Assembly (NCBI GenBank): GCA_030065205.1
Contig: JASJDN010000005.1
Span: 62,001 to 126,000 of the forward strand
Length of the DNA: 64,000 nucleotides
Reading direction: 5' to 3'
From: Crocosphaera sp.
GTDB taxonomy: Bacteria; Cyanobacteriota; Cyanobacteriia; Cyanobacteriales; Microcystaceae
The notes under the pieces were generated by a model that was not told the origin of the DNA, did no database searches, and worked only from the letters and a program-made list of their open reading frames with translations. A program made the position numbers and the translations under genes. Positions 52,631-60,275 of this stretch are shown piece after piece; the first letter of the stretch is position 1; each line of letters opens with the position of its first letter.

Positions 52631-54079
52631 CTAAGAAACTAACTCAAGATCGCCGGGTATCCATGTCTTATTAAACCAAGGATCAAGAGGACCATAGAGA
52701 CGAAGGATGACATTAAAACCTTTGGGTTTCTCAGGAGATCCAGGATCGGTTTGAAGCCAGTTATTTTCCTTACCTTGTGGAGGTGTAGGTCCAAAATAGA
52801 TGTCATAAGAGCCATCATCTGAATTTGGTTCTAAATCTTCTTTGTTACTATCAATACCGGGAAACTGGTCATCAGTCTGAAGCATAGCTCTGGTTTGATT
52901 ATCGTAGATTGTAAAAGACCAAAAATCTGCAACTGGGACATCAGGGGGTAAATGTATTTTGTAGGTTTTGCTGCCATCTAAACAATCACCATTACTATCT
53001 AGATAAGCGCAGGCATATTGTGAACCCTCACCAACTAGCTTATTTGCCATTGCGGGAGTGATACCTGTGGCATAGAAATGGAAAAAAGTACGAGCATCGA
53101 GTAAACGAGCACCATTATCTAAGAACTCATAACTGCCTCCTACAAATGGAGTCATCCAGAATCTTTCTCCAGGATACAAAAAGGACTCATCATCACGGGG
53201 ACGAGCAGCTAAGGCACGGGCTGTTACTGCTCCGACATCAGCAGCTTCGGTGAGGATTCCCTTCATCCGCTCATCTGGCTCAAAAGGTTGATCTTTTTTA
53301 ATGCCAATGGCAGCAAGTAAACCCAAAATTTCTGCATCCATCCCATCGCTCGGTTCAGCTTGGATAACTTCATTAATTTCTTCCCAAATGCCATCGTCCA
53401 TGCGGTGAATTGTATTATTAAGCAGACCAGAGATATTCTTAAAAGTCATTTGCGGTGGGTTATTTTGTTGTGAGAGAGGATACATCCGAAAGATATCTTT
53501 GGTTGTTGTAACCGCAGGTGTTGTATCTCCTTCTACCTGAAAACCTCGCCAAAGAACCCAGTTGCCATAGGTATTAGTTCGAGCAACATAATAGCCTTCT
53601 GGTAAATCTCCTTCATAACCAGGAGGTACAATCAAGAATTTGCCGCCCTTTCCTTCATCTGGACCAGCATTGCCAAAATCAACAACATATCTAAACCAAA
53701 AATCATTAATAAAGCCTAGGACATTAGGCGGTGTTTCAATTACCATTGGCTCATCTGTTAACTCTAGCCATGTTGCCATGTAGATAGAGGTGGTATTTGG
53801 AGTTAACCACAGGGCTCGGGAATCCATTAAGTTTTCAAATAGTAGCACTGTTGTATTGGCTGGTCCAAACTCAAGAAGTCCCTTCCGCATGGCAGACGCT
53901 GAGGCAATGGGCATACTAGCAAGATATGCCTGTACCGCATATTGAAAGTCGAGATTGTCAAAGACTTTCTGAGTTGTTTCTTTATCTGGCACACCATCTA
54001 CGCAGGTCAGTGTACCGATACGGGTTTCTAATGGAGAGGCAGTAGCAATGCCTTCTGGGATTTCCGTAGTGTACTGCAT
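52631..54079 (-). CDS. DUF1254/DUF1214 domain protein, 482 aa
   Basis: Paralogue of the next gene downstream, beginning MQYTTEIPEGIATASPLETR. The DUF1254 region includes NTTSIYMATWLELTDEPMVI and ETPPNVLGFINDFWFRYVVD. The DUF1214 region includes YKIHLPPDVPVADFWSFTIY and the C-terminal VILRLYGPLDPWFNKTWIPG. No signal peptide is present. The start ATG (54077-54079) is preceded by aaggataattgaaa, identical to the leader of the paralogue. The pair is probably one operon read toward ccdA. The family's function is unknown. Confidence 0.85.
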   Translation of the reverse strand: MQYTTEIPEGIATASPLETRIGTLTCVDGVPDKETTQKVFDNLDFQYAVQAYLASMPIASASAMRKGLLEFGPANTTVLLFENLMDSRALWLTPNTTSIYMATWLELTDEPMVIETPPNVLGFINDFWFRYVVDFGNAGPDEGKGGKFLIVPPGYEGDLPEGYYVARTNTYGNWVLWRGFQVEGDTTPAVTTTKDIFRMYPLSQQNNPPQMTFKNISGLLNNTIHRMDDGIWEEINEVIQAEPSDGMDAEILGLLAAIGIKKDQPFEPDERMKGILTEAADVGAVTARALAARPRDDESFLYPGERFWMTPFVGGSYEFLDNGARLLDARTFFHFYATGITPAMANKLVGEGSQYACAYLDSNGDCLDGSKTYKIHLPPDVPVADFWSFTIYDNQTRAMLQTDDQFPGIDSNKEDLEPNSDDGSYDIYFGPTPPQGKENNWLQTDPGSPEKPKGFNVILRLYGPLDPWFNKTWIPGDLELVS

Positions 54080-54381
54080 TTTCAATTATCCTTTTGACTC
54101 GATAGGTTGATTGACTGCCAGTAATTTCAAAGTTAACTTACTACTAGTAGACTTCGGCATGAATAGACCTACTATGCTAGGCGTTGCTTTATTGAGAGAT
54201 GTAGCGAAGTCTATTAGTTTTTAGTAGAGTCGTAAAATTAAGCAGACAACTTTTGTATAAATAAATTTACCAAATCACCTTGGCTCAGATGATCTAAAAA
54301 ACGCAATTTTTAAAATTTAAGAACAAACAACCGATTTTCTTTACATTTTGTAGCTAAATGCCATTCGCCTCTACTTTTTGC

Positions 54382-54398
54382 ACTGGAGTTTAGACTAA
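54382..54398. repeat. 17-bp direct repeat, right copy
   Basis: Identical to 51425-51441. It lies immediately before an IS-end-like hairpin and on the far side of the DUF1254 pair. It may be a target duplication or a recombination site, or a repeated piece of beta-helix coding sequence, since the complement of the left copy can encode SLNSS. Confidence 0.85.
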
Positions 54399-54402
54399 CT
54401 TC

Positions 54403-54446
54403 GTGAACTACCTACGCTGACCTATCGGTACAGCGTAGGCTTCTTA
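54403..54446. repeat. IS200/IS605-end-like hairpin
   Basis: Gtgaactacc, then cctacgctg at 54411-54419 pairing with cagcgtagg at 54431-54439, then ggcttctta. The outer wording is the same as at 22870-22910. No transposase gene accompanies it. Confidence 0.5.
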
Positions 54447-54587
54447 CCCAACAGATAGCACTTTTGAATTAATGGACGCAGTTCTAATCACCAGAAATGT
54501 CTATTCTTTTGCCGAATTATCATTATCACCAGTGTTCCGTCGAAAGTGGCCAAGTTTAAAGGAATAGATGCTGACTTTTTGATGCGT

Positions 54588-54698
54588 TTAACCCGGATTT
54601 CTCACAAAATCTGCGATCGCACTTTGTAAAGTCCCAAACGCACTATTCCATGAGGAACCATTACCAGTGGAACCGGATTTAACGTAAATAATAGCCAT
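54588..54698 (-). pseudogene. Beta-helix surface protein, 5' remnant
   Basis: An ATG at 54696-54698 with AGAGG upstream opens MAIIYVKSGSTGNGSSWNSA then FGTLQSAIADF, and a TAA stops it after 36 codons. (I)YVxSGxTGNGSSWxxAFxxLQxAI is the standard beginning of secreted parallel beta-helix proteins. The wording departs from that pattern after AIAD, so the gene is broken there. It may be the front half of the same gene as the remnant at 51326-51441. Confidence 0.65.
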
Positions 54699-55085
54699 GA
54701 AAACCTCTTTTATTTCCGTGTGAATTCCCTAAAAGTTAGCCAATAATTAAGAACAACAAGTTATTGATTGAATCTTTCAATCACAAATAACTAAATAAGC
54801 TTGAGAACTATGAATTTGCTAATTAATAAATCTTTTCTCTCCTGTTTCAGATCCGAAAATCTATTGAGAGAGTCAGTAAAAAACACATTAGGGTTAGGGA
54901 AAAAGCTTATCTACTGTTTAAATACTTAGTTGATCGTCCCAGTGAGCGATCGCCACCCTCACATCTTAAAAAAATATTAAGAATAAGCAAATAGTTGACC
55001 AGATATGTTTATAGAAACCAAGCACAATCAGGCTCGCAATTAATAAGCGATGGGTTTATAATTATAGTAAGAATTAGTGTGAAAT

Positions 55086-56441
55086 ATGACGATATCTGAT
55101 TCTCCTCAAACCCCTGATAATATATCCTTACCGAAACAAGGATTTCGACAACTGATTAAAATTGTTGCGGATCTCCGCTTAGCCATTGTTTTATTATTAG
55201 CGATCGCTTTATTTAGTATTAGTGGGACTGTCATTGAACAGGGAGAAAGCATCCCATTTTATCAAGAAAATTATCCCAAAGATCCTGCTTTATTTGGCTT
55301 TTTAACCTGGAAAGTGATCTTAATTTTAGGATTAAACCATGTCTATACAACTTGGTGGTTTTTGTCCCTATTAGTGCTTTTCGGCACTAGCTTAACAGCT
55401 TGTACCTTTAACCGTCAATTCCCAGCTTTAAAAGCAGCTAGAAACTGGAACTTTTACCAAAAACCTAGACAGTTTCAAAAATTGGCGTTGAGTACAGAAT
55501 TAGACATTAAGGATATAAATTCTGTTAACGATATCCTAGAACAAAAAGGTTATAAAACCTTTCAAGAAAATAAGGCAATTTATGCCAGAAAAGGAATCAT
55601 CGGGAAAATTGGTCCCATTGTCGTTCATGCTGCAATGTTAATCATATTATTGGGTGCTATTTGGGGTGCATTAACGGGATTTTTAGCACAAGCAATGGTT
55701 CCCAGTGGAACAGATTTTAAGGTAACTAATATTATCGAAGCAGGTCCTTTATCTCAACCACAAATCCCTAAAGATTGGGGAATTCGGGTTAATCGATTTT
55801 GGATTGATTACACCCCAGACGGAACGATTGACCAGTTTTATTCCGATCTTTCAGTGATTAATAATAATGGAGAAGAATTAAAGCATAAAACCATTTATGT
55901 TAATGAACCTTTGCGTTATCATGGTGTTACTTTTTATCAAACAAATTGGGGAATTGCAGGTGTTCAAGCACAGGTTAATAATAGCCCTATTTTTCAACTT
56001 CCCATGGCCCCTTTAAATACCAATGGAAATGGTCGAATTTGGGGAACTTGGATACCCACAAAAACCGATTTAAGCGAAGGGGTTTCTCTATTAGCAAAAG
56101 ACTTACAAGGAACCATGATGGTTTACGATCAAAAAGGGGATCTTTACAGTGCAGTTAGACCTGGAATGATCTTAGATGTTAATGGAGTCAGACTAAAAAT
56201 TCATCAATTAATTGGTAGTACAGGGTTACAAATTAAAGCAGATCCCGGTATTCCGTTTGTTTATACGGGTTTTGGTTTATTGATGATTGGGGTAATTATG
56301 AGTTATGTATCTCATTCTCAAATTTGGGTATTACAGAACGAAGAACATTGTTATATTGGCGGAAAAACTAATCGATCTCAAGTCACTTTTGAACGGGAGT
56401 TATTAGGAATTATTGAATCATTAGAGCCAGAAAAAGGTTAA
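55086..56441 (+). CDS. ccs1: Cytochrome c biogenesis protein Ccs1 (CcsB/ResB family)
   Basis: Membrane component of the system II cytochrome c synthase, working with CcsA to deliver and attach heme on the lumenal/periplasmic side. The 451-residue protein has three N-proximal TMs (about 25-46, 75-103 and 175-198), a large soluble ResB domain ([39 protein letters not shown]) and a last TM near 398-418. The family start [20 protein letters not shown] is clear. CcdA is encoded at 50089 on the same strand, separated by the remnant-rich insertion. Confidence 0.94.
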   Translation: MTISDSPQTPDNISLPKQGFRQLIKIVADLRLAIVLLLAIALFSISGTVIEQGESIPFYQENYPKDPALFGFLTWKVILILGLNHVYTTWWFLSLLVLFGTSLTACTFNRQFPALKAARNWNFYQKPRQFQKLALSTELDIKDINSVNDILEQKGYKTFQENKAIYARKGIIGKIGPIVVHAAMLIILLGAIWGALTGFLAQAMVPSGTDFKVTNIIEAGPLSQPQIPKDWGIRVNRFWIDYTPDGTIDQFYSDLSVINNNGEELKHKTIYVNEPLRYHGVTFYQTNWGIAGVQAQVNNSPIFQLPMAPLNTNGNGRIWGTWIPTKTDLSEGVSLLAKDLQGTMMVYDQKGDLYSAVRPGMILDVNGVRLKIHQLIGSTGLQIKADPGIPFVYTGFGLLMIGVIMSYVSHSQIWVLQNEEHCYIGGKTNRSQVTFERELLGIIESLEPEKG

Positions 56442-56454
56442 ACATTCACTATTT

Positions 56455-56958
56455 TTAACTTAACCAAATTAACCCACCAATAATGATAATAAATAACCCT
56501 AATGCTAACCCAATAAACCCGTTATCCCTAGTATCTATTTTACTGATATCTTCTAACTCTAGGGGAGGGGGTTGAATAGGTTTGGTAGCAGGTTTTGCTT
56601 GCACATAGCGAGGGGTTTGACTATCATCGGAGTTAGTTGTTGGAATCTTGGTCATCCATGCTTCAGGACGTTTTAATTGAGGTGCTTTGAGAATGTATAA
56701 TATACGTTGACTTTGTTGACGAATCTCTAAATTGGGATGACGGGTTAATTCTTCACAAAGCGCGATCGCATCGTCCATCTTATCTATTCCTTGATAAGCA
56801 GTGACGAGAGACAGTTGAACTTCTCCTCCTAACTTTGAAGAGAGGTTAACTAATGATTTTGCATCTTCGAGGGTTTTAACACTACTACGATATTGTCCTC
56901 GATCTAATAATGCTTGTCCTTGTTGATATTTTAGTTTGACTTGTTCTAACTTAGAATC
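56455..56958 (-). CDS. TPR-like protein with C-terminal membrane anchor
   Basis: A protein of 168 residues (start ATG at 56959-56961). The N-terminal half has helical repeats (LKYQQGQALLDRGQYRSSVK, QGIDKMDDAIALCEELTRHP). A Pro-rich linker follows, then a C-terminal TM (GLALGLFIIIIGGLIWL, about 151-167). A tail-anchored scaffold is likely, with the repeats in the cytoplasm. It is convergent with ccs1, 13 bp away. I recall similar proteins near ccs1 in other cyanobacteria but cannot confirm it. Confidence 0.75.
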   Translation of the reverse strand, partial: DSKLEQVKLKYQQGQALLDRGQYRSSVKTLEDAKSLVNLSSKLGGEVQLSLVTAYQGIDKMDDAIALCEELTRHPNLEIRQQSQRILYILKAPQLKRPEAWMTKIPTTNSDDSQTPRYVQAKPATKPIQPPPLELEDISKIDTRDNGFIGLALGLFIIIIGGLIWLS

Positions 56959-57000
56959 CATCGTTATAATAACATTGTTTTCTTATATTTTAACGGATAT

Positions 57001-57609
57001 TTAGCTTATTTTCAGGGGTTTAGAAAGGCAGTCAGCGATTATTGTTAAGAGTTTACGATTTCTTACCATTTGTTCATGGATTAAAACAGGTAATTGAATC
57101 TCTTTTCCTATTCCTATTTTAGAACTTGATGCAGGGAGAATCATCAAATCGTAGGGAGTCCAAATTACGGTAACATCAATCTTATTTAAGGTTGTTACTA
57201 TATCCTTATTTAAGTCTTGTAAAAATTGACTATTAGGACGCATTTGTTTAATTCCTGGTTTGGGTAATGCGTAAGCAGTAATTGTTCCGTTATTAGGTGC
57301 AGAAATATTAATATAACGTTGAACTTTTTCTACCCCTCCCAAACGTTGTAAATAATAGCGAGTGACTAATCCTCCCATACTAAAACCGATTAAATCAATG
57401 GGTTGTTCAGAGTGAAAATTATTGTTGATATAATCATCAACTTGCTCCGCTAAATGTTCTAGATGGCCATCTCCATTATTTGGTTTCAGAGAAAAACAAT
57501 GAACAGACCAACCTAAATCGGTTAGATATTTTTTCATTGTATTAAATTTTGCAAATGTGTCATAAATTCCGTGGATTAATAGGACTGGATTACGATGATT
57601 GTTATTCAT
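57001..57609 (-). CDS. Lipase/esterase-like alpha/beta hydrolase
   Basis: The 202-residue protein has the lipase pattern VLLIHGIYDTFAKF (oxyanion region, 9-22) and IGFSMGGLVTRYYLQRLGG with nucleophile Ser77. The Asp is probably in WTPYDLMILP, and a late His (VLIHEQMVRN) completes the triad. It is short for a triacylglycerol lipase but typical of the cyanobacterial group. No signal peptide, so cytoplasmic or membrane-associated. Substrate unknown. Confidence 0.87.
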   Translation of the reverse strand: MNNNHRNPVLLIHGIYDTFAKFNTMKKYLTDLGWSVHCFSLKPNNGDGHLEHLAEQVDDYINNNFHSEQPIDLIGFSMGGLVTRYYLQRLGGVEKVQRYINISAPNNGTITAYALPKPGIKQMRPNSQFLQDLNKDIVTTLNKIDVTVIWTPYDLMILPASSSKIGIGKEIQLPVLIHEQMVRNRKLLTIIADCLSKPLKIS

Positions 57610-57648
57610 AGTTACTTTTTTTACTTAGTTAATCAAGGAGAGTACAAT

Positions 57649-57987
57649 CTAGGGTTTAGTTAAAAAACCGAACCTGACAATAGCTGCAATAGTTGCGCCG
57701 ATAACAGTAATAATTAAAGCCCAGATTTGAGCGTTTGCCCTTCCTTTTAAGTCTTTAACATCCTCTTTTAGTTGGGAAACTTCCGTTTCTATTTTAGGTA
57801 ATATTTCTAGTTTGGTTTCGATTCCTTTGACATCTCCTTGCAAGTTTCTGACATCTTCTTTGAGTTGAGAAATTTCTGTTTCTATTTTGGGTAATACTTC
57901 TAGTTTGGTTTCTACTCGCTCTAATCTAGTATCAAGTTTAATTAGAATATCTTTTAAGTCGGTTTCAATAATAATTGGGTTACTCAT
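57649..57987 (-). CDS. Coiled-coil protein with C-terminal TM, copy 1 (112 aa)
   Basis: Begins MSNPIIIETDLKDILIKLDT, followed by two near-repeats of about 25 residues (VETKLEVLPKIETEISQLKE and IETKLEILPKIETEVSQLKE) that form a coiled coil, then RANAQIWALIITVIGATIAA as a TM helix and FGFLTKP. It resembles small XhlA-like or phage-derived membrane proteins in layout, though no homology is claimed. A shorter copy with one repeat fewer is at 59046-59312. It lies downstream of a RelE/RelB pair on the same strand. Function unknown. Confidence 0.7.
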   Translation of the reverse strand: MSNPIIIETDLKDILIKLDTRLERVETKLEVLPKIETEISQLKEDVRNLQGDVKGIETKLEILPKIETEVSQLKEDVKDLKGRANAQIWALIITVIGATIAAIVRFGFLTKP

Positions 57988-58075
57988 GGTTTTGTTTAGT
58001 AATTTTCTTCTAATGTATCCTGAATTTGTACTAGAAGTTGTTCAAAGTTTTTAATGAAACCCTTTTCTAGTACAG

Positions 58076-58342
58076 TTAGGGAAAAAATCTATAAATTTCT
58101 TTTCTATGTAAAAAACGGACAAAAATAAGCTGATTTTTATCTGCTTCAATGCCAATACGATAGTCTCCTATTTTGAGTCGATAAAATGATTGATAACCTT
58201 TCAGTTTTTTGAGGTTCTTGATTTCCCTTAAGTTTTGTGCCGTTTTACACTGATTAATAGTATTTTTGATTTTCGAGAGTAGATTTTTATCTTTGATGTT
58301 TTTTAAATCCTTGGCAAATTGGGATTCAAATTGAAGATTCAT
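58076..58342 (-). CDS. RelE/ParE-type toxin
   Basis: An 88-residue basic protein with the RelE-family core: FESQFAKDLKNIKDKNLLSK, NLREIKNLKKLKGYQSFYRL and KIGDYRIGIEADKNQLIFVR, ending LHRKEIYRFFP. Such toxins usually cleave mRNA on the ribosome. The ATG overlaps the stop of the upstream antitoxin gene (ATGA), the usual coupling. A frameshifted copy of the same family is at 59351-59621. Confidence 0.88.
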   Translation of the reverse strand: MNLQFESQFAKDLKNIKDKNLLSKIKNTINQCKTAQNLREIKNLKKLKGYQSFYRLKIGDYRIGIEADKNQLIFVRFLHRKEIYRFFP

Positions 58343-58548
58343 TCGGGTTCACCATTAAGAATTTCTAAGATTTCTTCTTCAGAGACAAATTGGTTACTTC
58401 TACCCTCAATAATAGCATTAGCCAAACCAATTTCTTCCAAAGCTTCTAAAACAATTTCATAAAAGATTTCTCGTTTAGATTGCATCATTTCTATTAAAAT
58501 TTCTTTGAGAAGTTCTTTAGTTTTTTCTTCGTTGATTAGAGATTCCAT
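58339..58548 (-). CDS. Antitoxin of the RelE pair
   Basis: A 69-residue acidic, helical protein (LINEEKTKELLKEILIEMMQ, EEEILEILNGEPE) directly upstream of the toxin gene with a 4-bp overlap. It has the size and charge of a cyanobacterial RelB-class antitoxin. It should bind the toxin and autoregulate the operon. Assigned mainly by context. Confidence 0.78.
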   Translation of the reverse strand: MESLINEEKTKELLKEILIEMMQSKREIFYEIVLEALEEIGLANAIIEGRSNQFVSEEEILEILNGEPE

Positions 58549-58651
58549 ATCAGTACATTTTCAGCATTAGGATAATTTAATTATATTCAATATCAGGACT
58601 GATGGCGACATGATAATCTTGTCTATTTTCCTGAAATAAAAAAAATAATGA

Positions 58652-58900
58652 TTAGACAGCAATTAATTCAGGTTCATTAATCAGTCGTAATAGTTTAGAA
58701 TGATCAACGGTTTCCATTGCAAAGGTTTTTCCATCTGAATCGCTAAAATCGATGAGAAAGGCTTGTTCATCAAAGGACATGAGGACCGTTCCCATTTGTC
58801 CGCGACGTAATAGAATGGGCTGATGAGTGGTTTTATGGGTTGCTTTGATATCTTCGGTTAAGGCAACGAGATCATAGTCTTGAATATTGTTGATAATGAG
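58652..58900 (-). pseudogene. DUF4926 gene that has lost its start codon
   Basis: Encodes IQDYDLVALTEDIKATHKTT, LLRRGQMGTVLMSFDEQAFL and IDFSDSDGKTFAMETVD, the DUF4926 pattern (YDxVxLxED ... GxxGTVV ... VEFxDxxGxT). No ATG, GTG or TTG starts the conserved region, and a TAA lies directly before it (58901-58903). An ATT near the front may be a mutated start. An intact DUF4926 gene is at 60064. The stop just upstream belongs to a DUF6883 remnant, so the pair DUF6883-DUF4926 seen at 60 kb once stood here too. Confidence 0.65.
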
Positions 58901-58960
58901 TTAGTCAAGCGGATAGGTATTAGTCAAATGAGGAAAGTTTTCGGTGATTCGGATAATCCA
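58901..58960 (-). pseudogene. DUF6883 gene, last 19 codons
   Basis: Reads WIIRITENFPHLTNTYPLD followed by TAA. This resembles the usual C-terminal end of DUF6883 proteins (WIIR...ENFPRLxxxYxL), and it ends directly before a DUF4926 frame, the same order as the intact genes at 60064-60611. The rest of the gene is gone. Confidence 0.5.
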
Positions 58961-58979
58961 ATTTCTCTAGACTAACCTA

Positions 58980-59036
58980 AATTTCTGCAAGCAATTCCTC
59001 ACAGTCTTTAACCAGGGGAATACCCAATTGTTGGGA
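58980..59036 (-). repeat. TPR-gene tail remnant, copy A
   Basis: Encodes SQQLGIPLVKDCEELLAEI followed by TAG. It is nearly identical in DNA over about 60 bp to the last codons of the NB-ARC/TPR gene at 60646-60720 (three differences seen by eye). The frame is continuous, apart from a TAG, with the 88-residue gene directly upstream. Confidence 0.8.
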
Positions 59037-59045
59037 AAATAAAAT

Positions 59046-59312
59046 CTAGGGTTTAGTCAGAAAACCGAACTTGATAATAGCTGCAATAGTTGCGCCAATA
59101 ATAGTTATAATTAAAGCCCATATTTGAGCATTTGCCCGTCCTCTTAGGTCTTTAACATCTTCTTTGAGGTTTTTGACATCTTCTTTAAGTTGGGAAACTT
59201 CAGCTTCTATTTTCGGCAATACTTCTAGTTTTGTTTCAATTCGTTCTAAGCGATGATCCAGCTTAGCAAGAATATCTTTTAAGTCGGTTTCAATAATAAT
59301 TGGGTTACTCAT
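59046..59312 (-). CDS. Coiled-coil protein with C-terminal TM, copy 2 (88 aa)
   Basis: A paralogue of the protein at 57649-57987: MSNPIIIETDLKDILAKLDH, one coiled-coil block (IETKLEVLPKIEAEVSQLKE), NAQIWALIITIIGATIAAII as TM and the same FGFLTKP ending. It lacks the second coiled-coil block. Like copy 1 it lies just downstream of a RelE/RelB-type pair, though here the toxin is broken. Function unknown. Confidence 0.7.
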   Translation of the reverse strand: MSNPIIIETDLKDILAKLDHRLERIETKLEVLPKIEAEVSQLKEDVKNLKEDVKDLRGRANAQIWALIITIIGATIAAIIKFGFLTKP

Positions 59313-59350
59313 GGCTTTATTGATTGATTTTCTTAAACTACACTACAATC

Positions 59351-59621
59351 TTACGGAAAATAACGATAGAATTCTCGGCGATGAAGAACACGGGCAAAAG
59401 TCATTGTGTCATCTTCGAGAAAAAAGCCAATTCTATAGTCACCGACTCGAATACGATAGGCATTATATTCTCCTTTTAATTTTTTAAGGTTGCTGATTTC
59501 TCTAAGATTCTGAATAACTAAAATATCAGTAAAGACAAGTTTTTTGATAGCTGAGTAAGAAGAGGTACTTTTTAAACCTTTTAAGATCCTTAATAAATGT
59601 AGGAAGATAATTGGTTTTCAT
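59351..59621 (-). pseudogene. Frameshifted RelE/ParE-type toxin gene
   Basis: The ATG (59619-59621) overlaps the antitoxin stop and starts MKTNYLPTFIKDLKRFK, after which the frame is lost. In another frame the conserved core continues: NLREISNLKKLKGEYNAYRI, RVGDYRIGFFLEDDTMTFAR and VLHRREFYRYFP with a TAA at 59351-59353. The total of 271 bp is not a multiple of three. The order of motifs matches the intact toxin at 58076. The antitoxin gene beside it is still open. Confidence 0.82.
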
Positions 59622-59821
59622 TCTTGTTCTAATTCAATTAAGGCTTCCTCAAGGCTTAAGGGGGTTTCGTCTTTAACGTCTATCATGGCACGATAAAGTC
59701 CTGTGTCTTCATAGGCTTCTATCATTTGTTGATAATCTTCAAAGTTAATGATAACTTGCTGAATCTGGCCTTGATCATTTGTAATCAATTCTTGGGCAAA
59801 AGGATAATCTTGTACATTCAT
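59618..59821 (-). CDS. RelB/Phd-like antitoxin next to the broken toxin gene
   Basis: A 67-residue protein, MNVQDYPFAQELITNDQGQI ... VIINFEDYQQMIEAYEDTGL ... DETPLSLEEALIELEQE. The layout of a strand-rich N-terminus and an acidic C-terminal tail is common among cyanobacterial Phd/RelB-type antitoxins. The frame is intact although its toxin is frameshifted, as expected if the toxin was inactivated first. It is unrelated in sequence to the antitoxin at 58339. Confidence 0.8.
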   Translation of the reverse strand: MNVQDYPFAQELITNDQGQIQQVIINFEDYQQMIEAYEDTGLYRAMIDVKDETPLSLEEALIELEQE

Positions 59822-59877
59822 AATTGTTCCTCATTTTAATAGGGCTTTTACTCTTCTTCTAATGTATCCTGAATTTG

Positions 59878-59957
59878 TGATCTTATCCCCCTAAATCTCC
59901 CTTAGTAATGGGGACTTTGATGATTTCCCCCCTTTTTAAGGGGGGCTAGGGGGGATC
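59878..59957. repeat. Dispersed repeat ending in gggggctaggggggatc
   Basis: Runs from gatcttatccccctaaatctccctta through actttgatgattt to ccccccttttta and aggggggctaggggggatc. The C-rich and G-rich arms can pair. This wording is a very common intergenic repeat in filamentous and unicellular cyanobacteria (recalled). It abuts TPR tail copy B and supplies that frame's stop codon. Confidence 0.7.
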
Positions 59958-60045
59958 AATTTCTGCCAGCAATTCCTCACAGTCTTTAACCAGTGGAATA
60001 CCCAGTTTTTGAGAGAGAGCAAAGGCATCTGGACAATAGTTTAAA
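59958..60045 (-). repeat. TPR-gene tail remnant, copy B
   Basis: Encodes LNYCPDAFALSQKLGIPLVK then DCEELLAEI, and runs into the dispersed repeat (DPP and TAG). It matches the C-terminus of the NB-ARC/TPR protein (ALELSQQLGIPLVKECEELL) and copy A. A TAA blocks the frame upstream, so only about 30 codons remain. Confidence 0.75.
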
Positions 60046-60063
60046 GTTGATTAGATACCATTG

Positions 60064-60273
60064 CTAGTTAATAGGTGTTGTCCAAGAAACGGGAACGGCT
60101 ATGACATCAAGGGTTTCGTTATTATCAAACATTTCTAAGAGATAACCTGCTTCTGATTGTTGCTCATTAGGCGGTAAAAATTCAACAATCGTCCCTTGAT
60201 CACCTTTTTTAAAAATGGTGTTGGGGACATCTTTACAGAGTTTAACTTGTTGAAAAAGTTGGACGGTTTGCAT
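60064..60273 (-). CDS. DUF4926 domain protein
   Basis: A 69-residue protein with the DUF4926 features VKLCKDVPNTIFKKGDQGTI, VEFLPPNEQQSEAGYLLEMF and a final ALI-like strand (DVIAVPVSWTTPIN). It is probably a small SH3/KOW-like beta barrel. It directly follows the DUF6883 gene (2-bp gap). From memory these two families are frequent neighbours, possibly as a toxin-antitoxin-like or partner pair, with no proven activity. Confidence 0.82.
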   Translation of the reverse strand: MQTVQLFQQVKLCKDVPNTIFKKGDQGTIVEFLPPNEQQSEAGYLLEMFDNNETLDVIAVPVSWTTPIN

Positions 60274-60275
60274 TA

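Larger units (their letters stand above)
54086..55085. other. 1-kb gap with gene and mobile-element remnants
   Basis: Upstream of the DUF1254 pair and of ccs1. It holds an imperfect inverted repeat (tagtagacttcg at about 54147 against cgaagtctattag at about 54205), the right 17-bp repeat, an IS-end-like hairpin and a beta-helix 5' remnant; the last three are listed separately. From 54700 to 55085 nothing was recognised apart from an AT-rich leader to ccs1. Confidence 0.55.
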
